A stretch of DNA of 64,000 nt. Origin: Actinokineospora baliensis. Its GTDB lineage: Bacteria; Actinomycetota; Actinomycetes; Mycobacteriales; Pseudonocardiaceae. Position 1 is the stretch's first letter. Every line of letters starts with the position of its first letter. Of the stretch, positions 9,536-17,603 are shown in pieces. The translations under genes were made by a program, and so were the position numbers. The DNA is taken from the NCBI RefSeq assembly GCF_016907695.1, contig NZ_JAFBCK010000001.1, forward strand, positions 6,188,001 to 6,252,000, read 5' to 3'. The notes below the pieces were generated by a model, which saw nothing but the letters and a program-made list of their open reading frames with translations, was not told the origin of the DNA and did no database searches.

Positions 9536-12337
9536 GTGCCCGAGCCCGAGCAGGACCAGCGCGAGCACCTGGCGCACCGGCTGCACGAGTCCGACGACCT
9601 GCCCGCGGGTCCGGCCAAGTGCGAGGCGCTCGAACGCCTCGCCCGCTCGGCGGACGCGGCAGGCCTGGTCGACCTGGGCGTGGCGGCGCGGTTGGTGCTG
9701 GTCAACGCGTACCGGGAGATCCGCCGCTACGACCTGATGCTGACCCCGTTCGCGTGGCTGCGGGCGACCGAGGCGCGGCACCCGGAGGCGTTCGACGAGT
9801 GGGCGGTGCACCAGTTCACCTGGATGCACAAGTGGCTGCCGACCGGGCTGCTCGGCGACCCGCGGTTCACCCTGGAGCAGATCACCGCGCTGGTCGACCA
9901 GCTCGAGCAGCGCTACCGGTTGCACGGCTACTCGCCGCACCCGGTGCACGACAAGCGGCGCGCGGTGGCCCACCACATCGGCGACACCGAGGCGGCCGAC
10001 GCGCACTTCGCGGCCTGGCGCGGTGCCGAGCCCGACGACATGAGCGACTGCCCGGCGTGCGTGGTGGACAGCCAGGTCGGCTACTTCGTCTCCCGCGAGC
10101 GGTTCCCCGAGGCCATCGCGGTGGCCAGGTCGGTGCTCGACGAGCCGTCGGACTGCGCGGAGCAGCCGCACGGGGTGCTGGCGTCGCTCATCGAGGCGTA
10201 CCTGGCGACCGGTCGGCTCGAGGACGCGGCGCGGGCGCACCTGGTGTCCTACCGGGTGGTGCGCGGGACCCCGCAGGGCCGGTCGGCGCTGCACGCGCAC
10301 CTGCGGTTCTGCGCGATCACCGACAACGCCGCGCGCGGCATGGAGATCCTGTCCGACAACCTCGACGTGCTCGCCGACCCGCCGAGCCCGAAGGTGCTGC
10401 AGGAGTTCGCGGCCGCGGCGGCGCTGCTGCTGAGCCGGGTGCCGGACCGCGCGGACCACCGCTTCACCGTCGGCGAGGTCGAACTCGACGGCGAGGCGCT
10501 GCGGGTGTTCTGCGTCGAGGAGGCCACCGCGACGGCGGCGGCGTTCGACAAGCGCAACGGGACCGGAGCGGTGAGCGGGCGGGTGCGCACGACGTTGGAG
10601 CTGGCGGACGTGGGGCCGGTGCTGGTGGCGGTCCCGGGTGCGGTGGCGGCGGCGGTACCGGCGGCGGTATCGGTGGCGGCGGCGGACTCGCCTGCCGTCG
10701 ACCAGGTGTCCGCTGCGGAGTTGGCGTGTGCGGCTGTGGAGTCCGGCCAGGTCCTCACCGGGGTGCGACTGCTGGGTGAGGTGCGGTCCGGGGCGGACCT
10801 GCCTGTCGGGCTGGCTGCCCGGGTCGCGGCGCACCAGCAGCGGTTCCAGCGGGTGGAGGATCCCGCGGTCGCCGCCGAGCAGATGCTGCGGCACCAGGCG
10901 CGGCTGTCCGAGGCGGGTGAGCCGGTGATCGCCGCCCGGGTCCACCACCTGCTGGCCGGGCTGTGGCGGATGGCGGGGCAGCCCGACCGGGCGATGGACC
11001 ACGCGCAGCTCGCCATCGCCGAGGGCACGACGCTGGGCGACGCGATCACGGTCATCTACGGCCACCTCGCCACGGTGGACCTGCTGACACCGGACGACCC
11101 CGTGGCCGCGAGCGCGTCCCTCGACCTCGCCGAGGAGGTGGCCACGACCTCGGCGCCCGAGTTCCTCGGCGCGGTGCGGGACGCGCGCGCGGAGATGCTG
11201 GCGAACGGCGGGGACGTGCCCGGGGCGCTGGCGATCGTCGAGGGGTTGCTCGACGGGGTGGGCACGTGGCCGGAGTCGACGGTGTTGCGGTTGACGGGGC
11301 ACCGCGCGCGGCTGCTGGCGAACCTCGGTCGGCTGGACGAGTCGGCCGAGTGGTTCGACCGGTTGGTGGCCCGGTGCCGCACCAGCCCCGGGCCGTGGCT
11401 GGCTGATTCGCTGCTGCAGTACGCGGTCCTCATCGACCAGAGCGGTACCGCCGCCGACAACCTGCCAACACTGCTGGACGCGGCATCGGCGGCACGGACG
11501 TACCTGCCCGCTGTCGGCGCCGCGCAGGCGTGCCTGCACCTGTCGGCCGGGTACCTGGCCACCGGCCGGGCCCTGGAAGCCGCCGAATCCCTGGAAGAGG
11601 CCCTGCGCCTCGTACCGCCTTCCGCCACCGAGATGCTCACCGAGATCCACTACCGGCTCGCGATGGCGTGCCGGGCCCTGGGTGAGCACACCCCCGCCGA
11701 GACGCACCTGTCCGCTGTGATCGCCACCTCACCCACCGATGACGCGTTCCTCGGCCACCTCTTCTACCAACTCGGCGAAGTCCGCATGGGCCTCGGAGCC
11801 CTCCCGAACGCCGCGACGGCCTTCGAGGACTCCGCCACCCACTGGCGCAAAGCCGACAACCCCGTTGCGGCCAGCGAGTCCCTCGTGCAACTCGCCCACG
11901 CCCGAGGCCTGGTAGACCTCGAAGCAGGCCTCGCCCACCTCGACGAAGCCGAATCCCTAGCCGCCAACTCCGACGACGCCCTAGACCACCTGGCAGACGC
12001 AGCGGGCTTCCGCGCGGCCCTGTTGGCCCACCACGAACACTACGAACAAGCCCTAGAAGCCAACGCCGCCGCCGAAAAACTCGCCGTCCGCCTGGGAAAC
12101 CAGGATTGGCACGCCTTCCTGGCCTGCCGAGCCGCCCGCCTCCACCTGGACTTGGACGACCCCACCACGGCTGAATCCGAAGCCCGCCGAGCTACCGCGC
12201 TGCTCAGCGAGGAGCCGGACCCGCAGACCTTGGGCGTGGTGCTGGGGACACTGGCCCGCACCTTGGAGGAACAGGGCAAACCAGTGGAGTCAGACCCCCT
12301 GGTCCAGTCCCTAACCCTTCGCCTGGAAAACGGCTAG
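9536..12337 (+). CDS. Large tetratricopeptide-repeat protein, HSP90 partner
   Basis: A 933-residue, largely helical protein with a GTG start preceded by GGAGGA. Residues 1-350 form an alpha-solenoid carrying a CPAC dicysteine motif (MSDCPACVVDSQVGYF). Residues about 360-390 are a low-complexity Ala/Val hinge (AVAAAVPAAVSVAAA). Residues 400-920 show repeated TPR-like helix pairs such as AGEPVIAARVHHLLAGLWRMAGQPDRAMDHA and the later ALEANAAAEKLA. No enzyme motif is seen. Cotranscription with the HSP90 gene suggests a co-chaperone or client scaffold. Codon usage drifts toward C-ending codons in the last third. Its TAG stop shares the four bases CTAG with the stop of the convergent kinase gene. 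Confidence 0.8.
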   Translation: MPEPEQDQREHLAHRLHESDDLPAGPAKCEALERLARSADAAGLVDLGVAARLVLVNAYREIRRYDLMLTPFAWLRATEARHPEAFDEWAVHQFTWMHKWLPTGLLGDPRFTLEQITALVDQLEQRYRLHGYSPHPVHDKRRAVAHHIGDTEAADAHFAAWRGAEPDDMSDCPACVVDSQVGYFVSRERFPEAIAVARSVLDEPSDCAEQPHGVLASLIEAYLATGRLEDAARAHLVSYRVVRGTPQGRSALHAHLRFCAITDNAARGMEILSDNLDVLADPPSPKVLQEFAAAAALLLSRVPDRADHRFTVGEVELDGEALRVFCVEEATATAAAFDKRNGTGAVSGRVRTTLELADVGPVLVAVPGAVAAAVPAAVSVAAADSPAVDQVSAAELACAAVESGQVLTGVRLLGEVRSGADLPVGLAARVAAHQQRFQRVEDPAVAAEQMLRHQARLSEAGEPVIAARVHHLLAGLWRMAGQPDRAMDHAQLAIAEGTTLGDAITVIYGHLATVDLLTPDDPVAASASLDLAEEVATTSAPEFLGAVRDARAEMLANGGDVPGALAIVEGLLDGVGTWPESTVLRLTGHRARLLANLGRLDESAEWFDRLVARCRTSPGPWLADSLLQYAVLIDQSGTAADNLPTLLDAASAARTYLPAVGAAQACLHLSAGYLATGRALEAAESLEEALRLVPPSATEMLTEIHYRLAMACRALGEHTPAETHLSAVIATSPTDDAFLGHLFYQLGEVRMGLGALPNAATAFEDSATHWRKADNPVAASESLVQLAHARGLVDLEAGLAHLDEAESLAANSDDALDHLADAAGFRAALLAHHEHYEQALEANAAAEKLAVRLGNQDWHAFLACRAARLHLDLDDPTTAESEARRATALLSEEPDPQTLGVVLGTLARTLEEQGKPVESDPLVQSLTLRLENG

Positions 12338-12966
12338 CGACTCACCCACCCGGGCCGCCCGAACTCCTCGTTGAACACAACGACATCAGCGTGATCAGCC
12401 GGACGGTCCTTGGCGTAGTAAAACTCCTGAGCCGGGATATACCGCTCCCGCCAGGACCGCTCGATCTCGCCTACCCCCGCACCCCGCTCCAGCGCCCGCC
12501 CCACCGTCAACTCAAGCGGTACAGACACGAAGATGCTCATCTCCCACCGAGCAACGAGCTCCGGCCGCAACAGGAACACCCCGTCAAACAACAGCACCGC
12601 ATCCGGCGGCGCTGTGAACTCGCCACCCCCCACCGTCCGCCGAACCCGGCGGTCTCCCCCAGGCCCCATCGGATCCAACAAGAACCGACAAACCCCCACC
12701 CAATCATGGGCGTCGAAGTAGCACCCCTCAGCTGAGTAGCGCCCCCGCCAATACCGGCGTTCCACTGGAACCATGAAGTCATCCACACAAGCCCGGATGA
12801 CCTGCCGCCCCCGCTCCCGAAGACCCTCCCCAACCTCATCAGCCAGGGTGGTCTTGCCCCCAGCGGGCGGCCCATCGACAGCGACCCGGATCGGGTGAGA
12901 AGCCTTGCGGGAGTCGATGCCTGCGACCAGGTGGCTGATGAGCTCCGCCCGAGTTCCTCGATTCAC
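12334..12966 (-). CDS. Uridine-kinase-like P-loop NTPase
   Basis: A 210-residue protein. The GTG start (VNRGTRAELISHLV) has GAGAGG about seven bases upstream. Walker A is GPPAGGKTTL. The lid and acceptor regions resemble the uridine kinase/phosphoribulokinase superfamily (ACVDDFMVPVERRYWRG, DAVLLFDGVFLLRPEL, WRERYIPAQEFYY). These small actinobacterial proteins are generally annotated as uridine kinase-like; the true substrate is not known. The gene faces the TPR gene tail to tail with a 4-base overlap. Confidence 0.75.
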   Translation of the reverse strand: MNRGTRAELISHLVAGIDSRKASHPIRVAVDGPPAGGKTTLADEVGEGLRERGRQVIRACVDDFMVPVERRYWRGRYSAEGCYFDAHDWVGVCRFLLDPMGPGGDRRVRRTVGGGEFTAPPDAVLLFDGVFLLRPELVARWEMSIFVSVPLELTVGRALERGAGVGEIERSWRERYIPAQEFYYAKDRPADHADVVVFNEEFGRPGWVSR

Positions 12967-13083
12967 CTGCCACCTCTCACAAACGCGGACACTGGGCTGC
13001 GGAAGCGGGCGACCCCAGAACGGTGGTAGCAACTCCGACCACGACCACAATGCTGGCCACCGGACACCCGGAAGCCGCCGGTG

Positions 13084-13151
13084 CCATTCCAGCCCACCGA
13101 GCCAGCCCGGCCAACCCAGCCCGCCGAGTCAGCCCCGCCAGCCCGACCACT
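13084..13151 (-). repeat. C-rich tail of dispersed element copy B (broken by the IS)
   Basis: The reverse complement of this segment is the same GGTCGGGCTGGCGGGG-type tract that follows copy A at 1.73 kb, ending at the same TGGCACCGGCGGCTTCC boundary (about 13072-13088). It is separated from its palindromic half (14487-14630) by the inserted IS element. In copy A the two halves are directly joined. Confidence 0.7.
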
Positions 13152-13197
13152 GGACTGAGGAGCCGCGCGGTTTCCGGACAGGGGATCAACTGTCTAT

Positions 13198-14061
13198 TCA
13201 AGCGGCGATTTGTTGGTTCTTGTGTTCGATGTATACCTCGTGCGGTGGGCGGTAGCCTATCGCTGAGTGAAGTCGTCGGCGATTATACCAGAACTCGATG
13301 TAGCGAGTGATGTGCTGCCGGGCTTCGTCTCGGGTGGAGTAAGCCATCCGGTTGACGCATTCGTTTTTGAGTGTGCCGAAGAACGATTCGGCCATCGCGT
13401 TGTCGAAACAGATTCCGGTTCGCCCTGCTGATTGCTTCAACCGGAGGCTGGTGAGGACGTTGTGGTACTCGGTGGACATGTAATTGCTGCCGCGGTCGCT
13501 GTGAAATATCGCACCGTCGGCGAGTGGGCGGTTTCGGGCCGCGTTGCGGATAGCGCGGCTGATGAGCGGTGTCTGGTAGTTGTCGTCCATCGCGTAGCCG
13601 ATCACTTCTTTCGTGCAGCAATCCAGCACGGTGGCCAGGTAAAGCCAGCCTTCCATCGTGGGAACGTAGGTGATGTCGCCGACCAGCTTGCGTCCCGGCG
13701 CGGGCGCGGTGAAGTCACGGCCGACCAGGTCGCCCACCGGCGCGGCCGCCGCGGTGGTCAGCCCGAACCGCCGGGGCCTTGGCTGGCAGGGAACCAGCCC
13801 CAGTTCACGCATGAGGTGCCGGACCAGTTCAACACCCACGCACACGCCTGCCCGCCGCAACTGGGCATGGACCCGCCGGTGGCCGTAAGTCGAGTCCGAG
13901 GCCTCGAACGCGTCCCGGATAAACGCTTTCAGCTCCTCTCGCCGTCGCGCGGTGGCCGATTCCGCCCGGCCGCGCCATTCGTAGTAGCCGGACCTGGAAA
14001 CGTCGAGCAGTCGGCACATGAACAGGACGGGATACGCGTACTTCGCAGGTTCAAGTCGCAT
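13198..14061 (-). CDS. IS3 transposase catalytic part (orfB)
   Basis: 287 residues from the first in-frame ATG; the frame stays open further upstream into the orfA overlap (VSKYEFIETMRLEP), so the working protein is probably an orfA-orfB fusion made by -1 frameshifting. It has an HTH_21-like segment (LKAFIRDAFEASDSTYGHRRVHAQL) followed by an rve integrase core. The DDE residues are visible as LVGDITYVPT, FHSDRGSNY and NAMAESFFGTLKNE. The C-terminal FWYNRRRLHSAIGYRPPHEV motif is standard. No damage is seen. Confidence 0.93.
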   Translation of the reverse strand: MRLEPAKYAYPVLFMCRLLDVSRSGYYEWRGRAESATARRREELKAFIRDAFEASDSTYGHRRVHAQLRRAGVCVGVELVRHLMRELGLVPCQPRPRRFGLTTAAAAPVGDLVGRDFTAPAPGRKLVGDITYVPTMEGWLYLATVLDCCTKEVIGYAMDDNYQTPLISRAIRNAARNRPLADGAIFHSDRGSNYMSTEYHNVLTSLRLKQSAGRTGICFDNAMAESFFGTLKNECVNRMAYSTRDEARQHITRYIEFWYNRRRLHSAIGYRPPHEVYIEHKNQQIAA

Positions 14062-14087
14062 CGTTTCGATGAACTCGTACTTGCTGA

Positions 14088-14420
14088 CTACTCGGCATCC
14101 TTCGCGAAGTACGCTGCGGCTTTTTTCAGGAAAGACACTTCCATCTCGAGTTCGCGGTTACGGCGTTCCAACTCTCGTAGTCGCGCTCGTTCGTCCGTTG
14201 CCAACGGCTCCGACACGGCGACGGCCGAGTCCGCGCCTTGTTCCCGCTCATAGCTCCGCACCCATACACGCAGTGTCTCCGAGTTCATATTCAACTCTCG
14301 CGCCGTCTCGGCGATCGGCCGTTTCGACCGCAACGCCATCTGAACTGCTTCCTCACGAAACTCCGGCGAGTACGGACTCCGATGGGCCACGTGCACTCCC
14401 TCAACTTCCCGACAGGACAA
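14088..14420 (-). CDS. IS3 transposase DNA-binding part (orfA)
   Basis: A 110-residue HTH protein (YSPEFREEAVQMALRSKRPIAETARELNMNSETLRVWV) with a leucine-zipper-like C-terminal helix (RARLRELERRNRELEMEVSFLKKAAAYFAKDAE). It binds the IS ends. A run of six A lies in the FLKK codons close to the end, where IS3 elements shift into the -1 frame to make the OrfAB transposase. The phase here (AAA AAA G) is not the textbook A AAA AAG, so the exact slip point is uncertain. Confidence 0.92.
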   Translation of the reverse strand: MSCREVEGVHVAHRSPYSPEFREEAVQMALRSKRPIAETARELNMNSETLRVWVRSYEREQGADSAVAVSEPLATDERARLRELERRNRELEMEVSFLKKAAAYFAKDAE

Positions 14421-14486
14421 TCTTACTGGGTTCCTGTCCGGAAACCTCGAGGCCCCTCAGGACACTCGGACCCTCCGGTGCCAGAT

Positions 14487-14630
14487 GCTCGATGGGGCGG
14501 ACTTGGTTTGTGTGGGGTGGCGGTGCCCGTAGCGTTGTGCGCTGCAGGGCCATGCTTTTCGGCCCCAGCTTTGCGGTCCTGCCACGGGTAGCGCAGGGGC
14601 CCCGCGCAAACCAAGTTCGCCCCATCGAGC
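14487..14630 (-). repeat. Dispersed palindromic element, copy B
   Basis: 144 bp with the same inverted ends (GCTCGATGGGGCG ... CGCCCCATCGAGC) and the same interior as copy A, in opposite orientation. The ends pair over more than 25 bp (TTGGTTTG / CAAACCAA). Its tail was cut off by the IS insertion. No coding potential is supported here. Confidence 0.8.
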
Positions 14631-14682
14631 ACACCCCACCCACCACGATCCAGCGCAATGCCGAAGGCGAGCCGACCCCGGA

Positions 14683-14795
14683 AGCCGCTGGTGCCAACCC
14701 AGCCCCCGAGCCAGCCCCGCCACCGCTCCAGAAGCCGCCCACACACTGCTCGATGGGCGGACTAGGTTTGTGTGGGGGGGTTCGCCCCATCGAGC
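14683..14795 (-). repeat. Shortened palindromic element, copy C, with C-rich tail
   Basis: From 14748 to 14795 the two inverted ends (GCTCGATGGGCGGAC and TTCGCCCCATCGAGC) are joined with the interior deleted. 14683-14735 is a short version of the C-rich tail with the same GAAGCCGCTGGTGCCA boundary. A flanking motif, GCGCAATGCCG(A/C)AGGCGAG, occurs at about 14655 and again at about 14818, suggesting a local duplication. 14464-14953 otherwise holds no gene I can support. Confidence 0.65.
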
Positions 14796-14953
14796 ACACC
14801 CACACCCCACGGACCGGCGCAATGCCGCAGGCGAGGCGTCCACCGAAGATCATCCGATTCAGAAGCCCCCGATACACACCCTACCGAGGCACACCGACAA
14901 ACCGGGCGCGCCAGCGGGAGCCTGTGGACAGCCAAACACGTTGTGGACAAGTG

Positions 14954-15475
14954 CTAGAACGGGATCTCATAGTGCACCGTCTGGAACCGCTCCACATCCC
15001 CGTCCCGCGCATCACACACCTGCTTCGCCACCGACCCCCAGAACGCCTCCGCCCCCTCCACCCGCGCATCCGTGTGCAGGTACAACACCTCATACCCCCC
15101 AACCCCAGCCACGAACCGCACCGCCTCCCCCACCAACCGCCGCGCCAACCCCCGCCGCCGGTGATCAGCCCGCACATACACCCGAAACAACTGCGCTGTC
15201 CGATCAACCGGATACCGAGCCACCAACCACGAAGGATGCGGCGGACTCACCGGCGCCACAGCACGAACCCCTGTGGTAGCAACGATCTCATCACCGAGAG
15301 CGGCCACGAACAGCGCATGCCGGGGCGAACGCAAGTACACAGCTTCCGGATCGATCACGTCCTCGTGCCAGCGCGGGTTGTAGCCGTAGCCGAGATCGCG
15401 GTACAAGGTGTCCAGCATGACTGAGCGGGCACCGGGTAGGTCCTCGACAGCGGCTGGGCGGATTTCGTAGGTCAT
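14954..15475 (-). CDS. GNAT-family N-acetyltransferase
   Basis: A 173-residue single-domain acetyltransferase. The acetyl-CoA pyrophosphate-binding loop is seen in FRVYVRADHRRRGLARRL (RxxRxxGxA type), followed by the helix LVGEAVRFV and the C-terminal strand VERFQTVHYEI. Its ATG overlaps the stop of the ABC ATPase gene (ATGA), so it is the last translationally coupled gene of the 11-gene operon. It may N-acetylate the operon's product, a precursor or an amine, or serve resistance; the substrate is unknown. Confidence 0.85.
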   Translation of the reverse strand: MTYEIRPAAVEDLPGARSVMLDTLYRDLGYGYNPRWHEDVIDPEAVYLRSPRHALFVAALGDEIVATTGVRAVAPVSPPHPSWLVARYPVDRTAQLFRVYVRADHRRRGLARRLVGEAVRFVAGVGGYEVLYLHTDARVEGAEAFWGSVAKQVCDARDGDVERFQTVHYEIPF

Positions 15476-16839
15476 GGGGTCCTCAATCGGCCTTCGTGGA
15501 GGGTCATCACCCGGTCGGCCAGGTGGGTGGCGACGGTGTGGTCGTGGGTGATGAGGATCAGGGTGAGGGCTTGGGCGTCGCGCAGCGCGGTGAGTTGGGC
15601 CAAGACGCTCTGGCGGGTGACGGTGTCCAGGCCGGTGGTGATCTCGTCGCAGACCAGGACTTCCGGGGAGGCCAGAACGGCTCGGGCCAGGGCCGCGCGG
15701 TGCAGTTCACCGCCGGAGAGGGTGGGGGGTAAGCGGCGAGCAGTGGCCTCGTCAAGGCGAAATGAGGCCAGGACGGACAGGGCGGCCGCACGGCTGTCTT
15801 GAGTGGACATTCCTCTCAGCAGCACGGCGGTGCGGGCCACCTGGTCGAGCACGGGGCGGCGGTGGTCGAAGGAGGCTCGCGCGTCCTGGAAGACGTACTG
15901 GATGGCGGCGAGGTCGTGGCGGGGGCGGGAACGCAGGGTTCGAGCCAGCGGACGGCCGTCGAGGGTGATGGTGCCGGAGGTGGGTGGGTGCAGGCCGACG
16001 ACGCAGCGGGCCAGGGTGGTTTTTCCGCTGCCGGACGGGCCCATCACGGCGAGGCACTCCCCTGTGGACACTCGCAGGTCGATGCCGTGCAGAGCGGTGG
16101 CCTTGCCGTGGTGGGCGACCAGGTTCTCGACCCGCAACCGCTCAGAGCCGGTGGCGTCATCAGCCGCCGCGCGGATCGGGTCCACCAGAAGTGCGCGGGT
16201 GTAGGGGTTCCGGGGGTTGGTGAGGACCTCGGCCGCCGGGCCGGATTCCATCAGCTTGCCCGCGCGCAGTACGACGACGTGGTCGGCGAGTGCGCGCACG
16301 ACGTCCATGTCGTGGCTGAGCACCACCAAGGCCACCCCGCGCTGGGCCAACCGCCCGAACTCACCGACGACCTCGTCTCGGGTTTCCCTGTCCAGGCCGG
16401 TGGTCGGTTCGTCGGCGACCACGACGGCGGGCGAGCCGAGCAGCGCTTGCGCGAGCACGAGCCGTTGCTGCTGGCCGCCGGAGAGCTGGTGCGGGTAGCG
16501 GTCGAGCAGCGACCTCGGGAATCGGGCCGCGTCCACCGCTTGCTCCACAGCGGACACCGACGCGAGCTCGCGCAACACCGAACCCACGCGGCGAACGGGG
16601 TTCAGGACCGCCCCGGGGTGCTGCGGCACGAACCCTGCGCGCCCCCGCACCTTCACCTCCCCGGACACCTCGGCGCCCGCCGGGTACTCCCCCAGCAACG
16701 CCAGCCCGGTCGTCGTCTTGCCGCTGCCCGAGGCCCCCACGATCGCCAGCACCTCACCCGCGCCGACCTCGAACGACACGCCGTCGACCAAAGCGCGTCC
16801 CACGGTCACCCGCAGGTCGGTCACCGTCACCACGCTCAT
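15472..16839 (-). CDS. Peptide/nickel-type ABC transporter, fused ATPase (DppD-DppF-like)
   Basis: A 455-residue protein with two complete ABC nucleotide-binding domains. The first has Walker A GASGSGKTT, signature LSGGQQQR and Walker B VVVADEPTTGLD. The second has GPSGSGKTT, LSGGELHR and VLVCDEITTGLD. The linker includes NPYTRALL, a mark of the oligopeptide/nickel (Opp/Dpp/Nik) ATPases, here a single chain instead of separate D and F subunits. It powers import of the ligand bound by the lipoprotein two genes upstream of the permeases. ATGA overlaps occur on both sides. Confidence 0.9.
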   Translation of the reverse strand: MSVVTVTDLRVTVGRALVDGVSFEVGAGEVLAIVGASGSGKTTTGLALLGEYPAGAEVSGEVKVRGRAGFVPQHPGAVLNPVRRVGSVLRELASVSAVEQAVDAARFPRSLLDRYPHQLSGGQQQRLVLAQALLGSPAVVVADEPTTGLDRETRDEVVGEFGRLAQRGVALVVLSHDMDVVRALADHVVVLRAGKLMESGPAAEVLTNPRNPYTRALLVDPIRAAADDATGSERLRVENLVAHHGKATALHGIDLRVSTGECLAVMGPSGSGKTTLARCVVGLHPPTSGTITLDGRPLARTLRSRPRHDLAAIQYVFQDARASFDHRRPVLDQVARTAVLLRGMSTQDSRAAALSVLASFRLDEATARRLPPTLSGGELHRAALARAVLASPEVLVCDEITTGLDTVTRQSVLAQLTALRDAQALTLILITHDHTVATHLADRVMTLHEGRLRTP

Positions 16840-17603
16840 CGGCGCACCGCCCGGTCGAACACCAGGTTCACCCCGACCGACCACGCGATGATCAGCGCCG
16901 CGGGCACCACCACCGCCGACGGCACCAGGAACAGCCCCGCCTGGTTGCGGTCGACCATGACCGCCCAGTCCGCCGCGTCCGGCGCCACCCCGACGCCGAG
17001 GAAGCTCGCCGACGCCACCAGGTACAGCGCCGCGGTGATCCGCACACCGAGGTCGGCGACCAGGGTCGGCGCGACCGCGGGCACGACGTACCCGAACGCC
17101 AGCCGCCACCGGTTCTCGCCTTGCAGTCTCATCGCCTCCAACGCGGGTCTGCTCGACACCTCCAACGCCGCCGCGCGCGCCACCCTGGCGATGTCGGGCA
17201 CGGTCACGACCGCCACCACGAGCACCACGGTGGTGTAGCCGTGCGGGGCGATGCCGGCCACCAGGATCAGGACCAGCAACGACGGCACCGCCAACACGAT
17301 GTCCAGCGGCCGCATCAGCAGTTCGTCCAGCCACCGCCGTCGGGCCATCGCGGCGACGAGCGCCAGCGGCACCCCCACCGCGTACGACAAGCCCGTCGCG
17401 ATCAGCGCCACCAGCACCACGGTGCGCCCGCCGAGCAGCACCTGGTGCAGGACGTCCCGCCCGACGAAGTCCGTGCCGAGCAGCCCGGCGTCCACGAACG
17501 CCCGCCCCCTGCGCACCTCGTCGGGCACGAAGAACGGCCCGAGGACAGCGATCAGCAGCGGTACGACGAGCAACACCACCCCGAGGCCGAGCCGCCCCTT
17601 CAC
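16836..17603 (-). CDS. ABC transporter permease, DppC/NikC type
   Basis: A 255-residue membrane protein starting at GTG (VKGRLGLGVVLLVVPLL), which overlaps the previous stop as GTGA. It has the N-terminal helix, then the short periplasmic segment with GTDFVGRDVLHQVLLGGR, typical of DppC-like permeases (GTDxxGRDxxSR), and about five further helices. The EAA-loop region is RPALEAMRLQGENRWRLAFGYVVP. It forms the import channel with the adjoining permease. Confidence 0.9.
   Translation of the reverse strand: MKGRLGLGVVLLVVPLLIAVLGPFFVPDEVRRGRAFVDAGLLGTDFVGRDVLHQVLLGGRTVVLVALIATGLSYAVGVPLALVAAMARRRWLDELLMRPLDIVLAVPSLLVLILVAGIAPHGYTTVVLVVAVVTVPDIARVARAAALEVSSRPALEAMRLQGENRWRLAFGYVVPAVAPTLVADLGVRITAALYLVASASFLGVGVAPDAADWAVMVDRNQAGLFLVPSAVVVPAALIIAWSVGVNLVFDRAVRR

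Larger units (their letters stand above)
13156..14459 (-). mobile_element. Complete IS3-family insertion sequence
   Basis: This 1304-bp element has 27-bp imperfect terminal inverted repeats, starting TGAGG and sharing GGTTTCCGGACAGG. It is flanked by the direct repeat GGAC at 13152-13155 and 14460-14463. Removing it and one GGAC restores CCACTGGACACTCGG, which matches the uninterrupted copy A at about 1.71-1.73 kb. It carries orfA and orfB in the order and -1 frame relation typical of IS3 elements. Both genes and both ends are intact, so it is potentially active and inserted recently. Confidence 0.93.

Noticed and set aside
12334..13050. A longer uridine-kinase-like gene starting upstream of 12966
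   Set aside because: The extra codons are not conserved-looking, and the GTG at 12966 has a well-placed GAGAGG.
14464..14953. Several open frames between the IS and the GNAT gene
   Set aside because: They run through the palindromic and C-rich repeats and have no ribosome-binding sites or known motifs.
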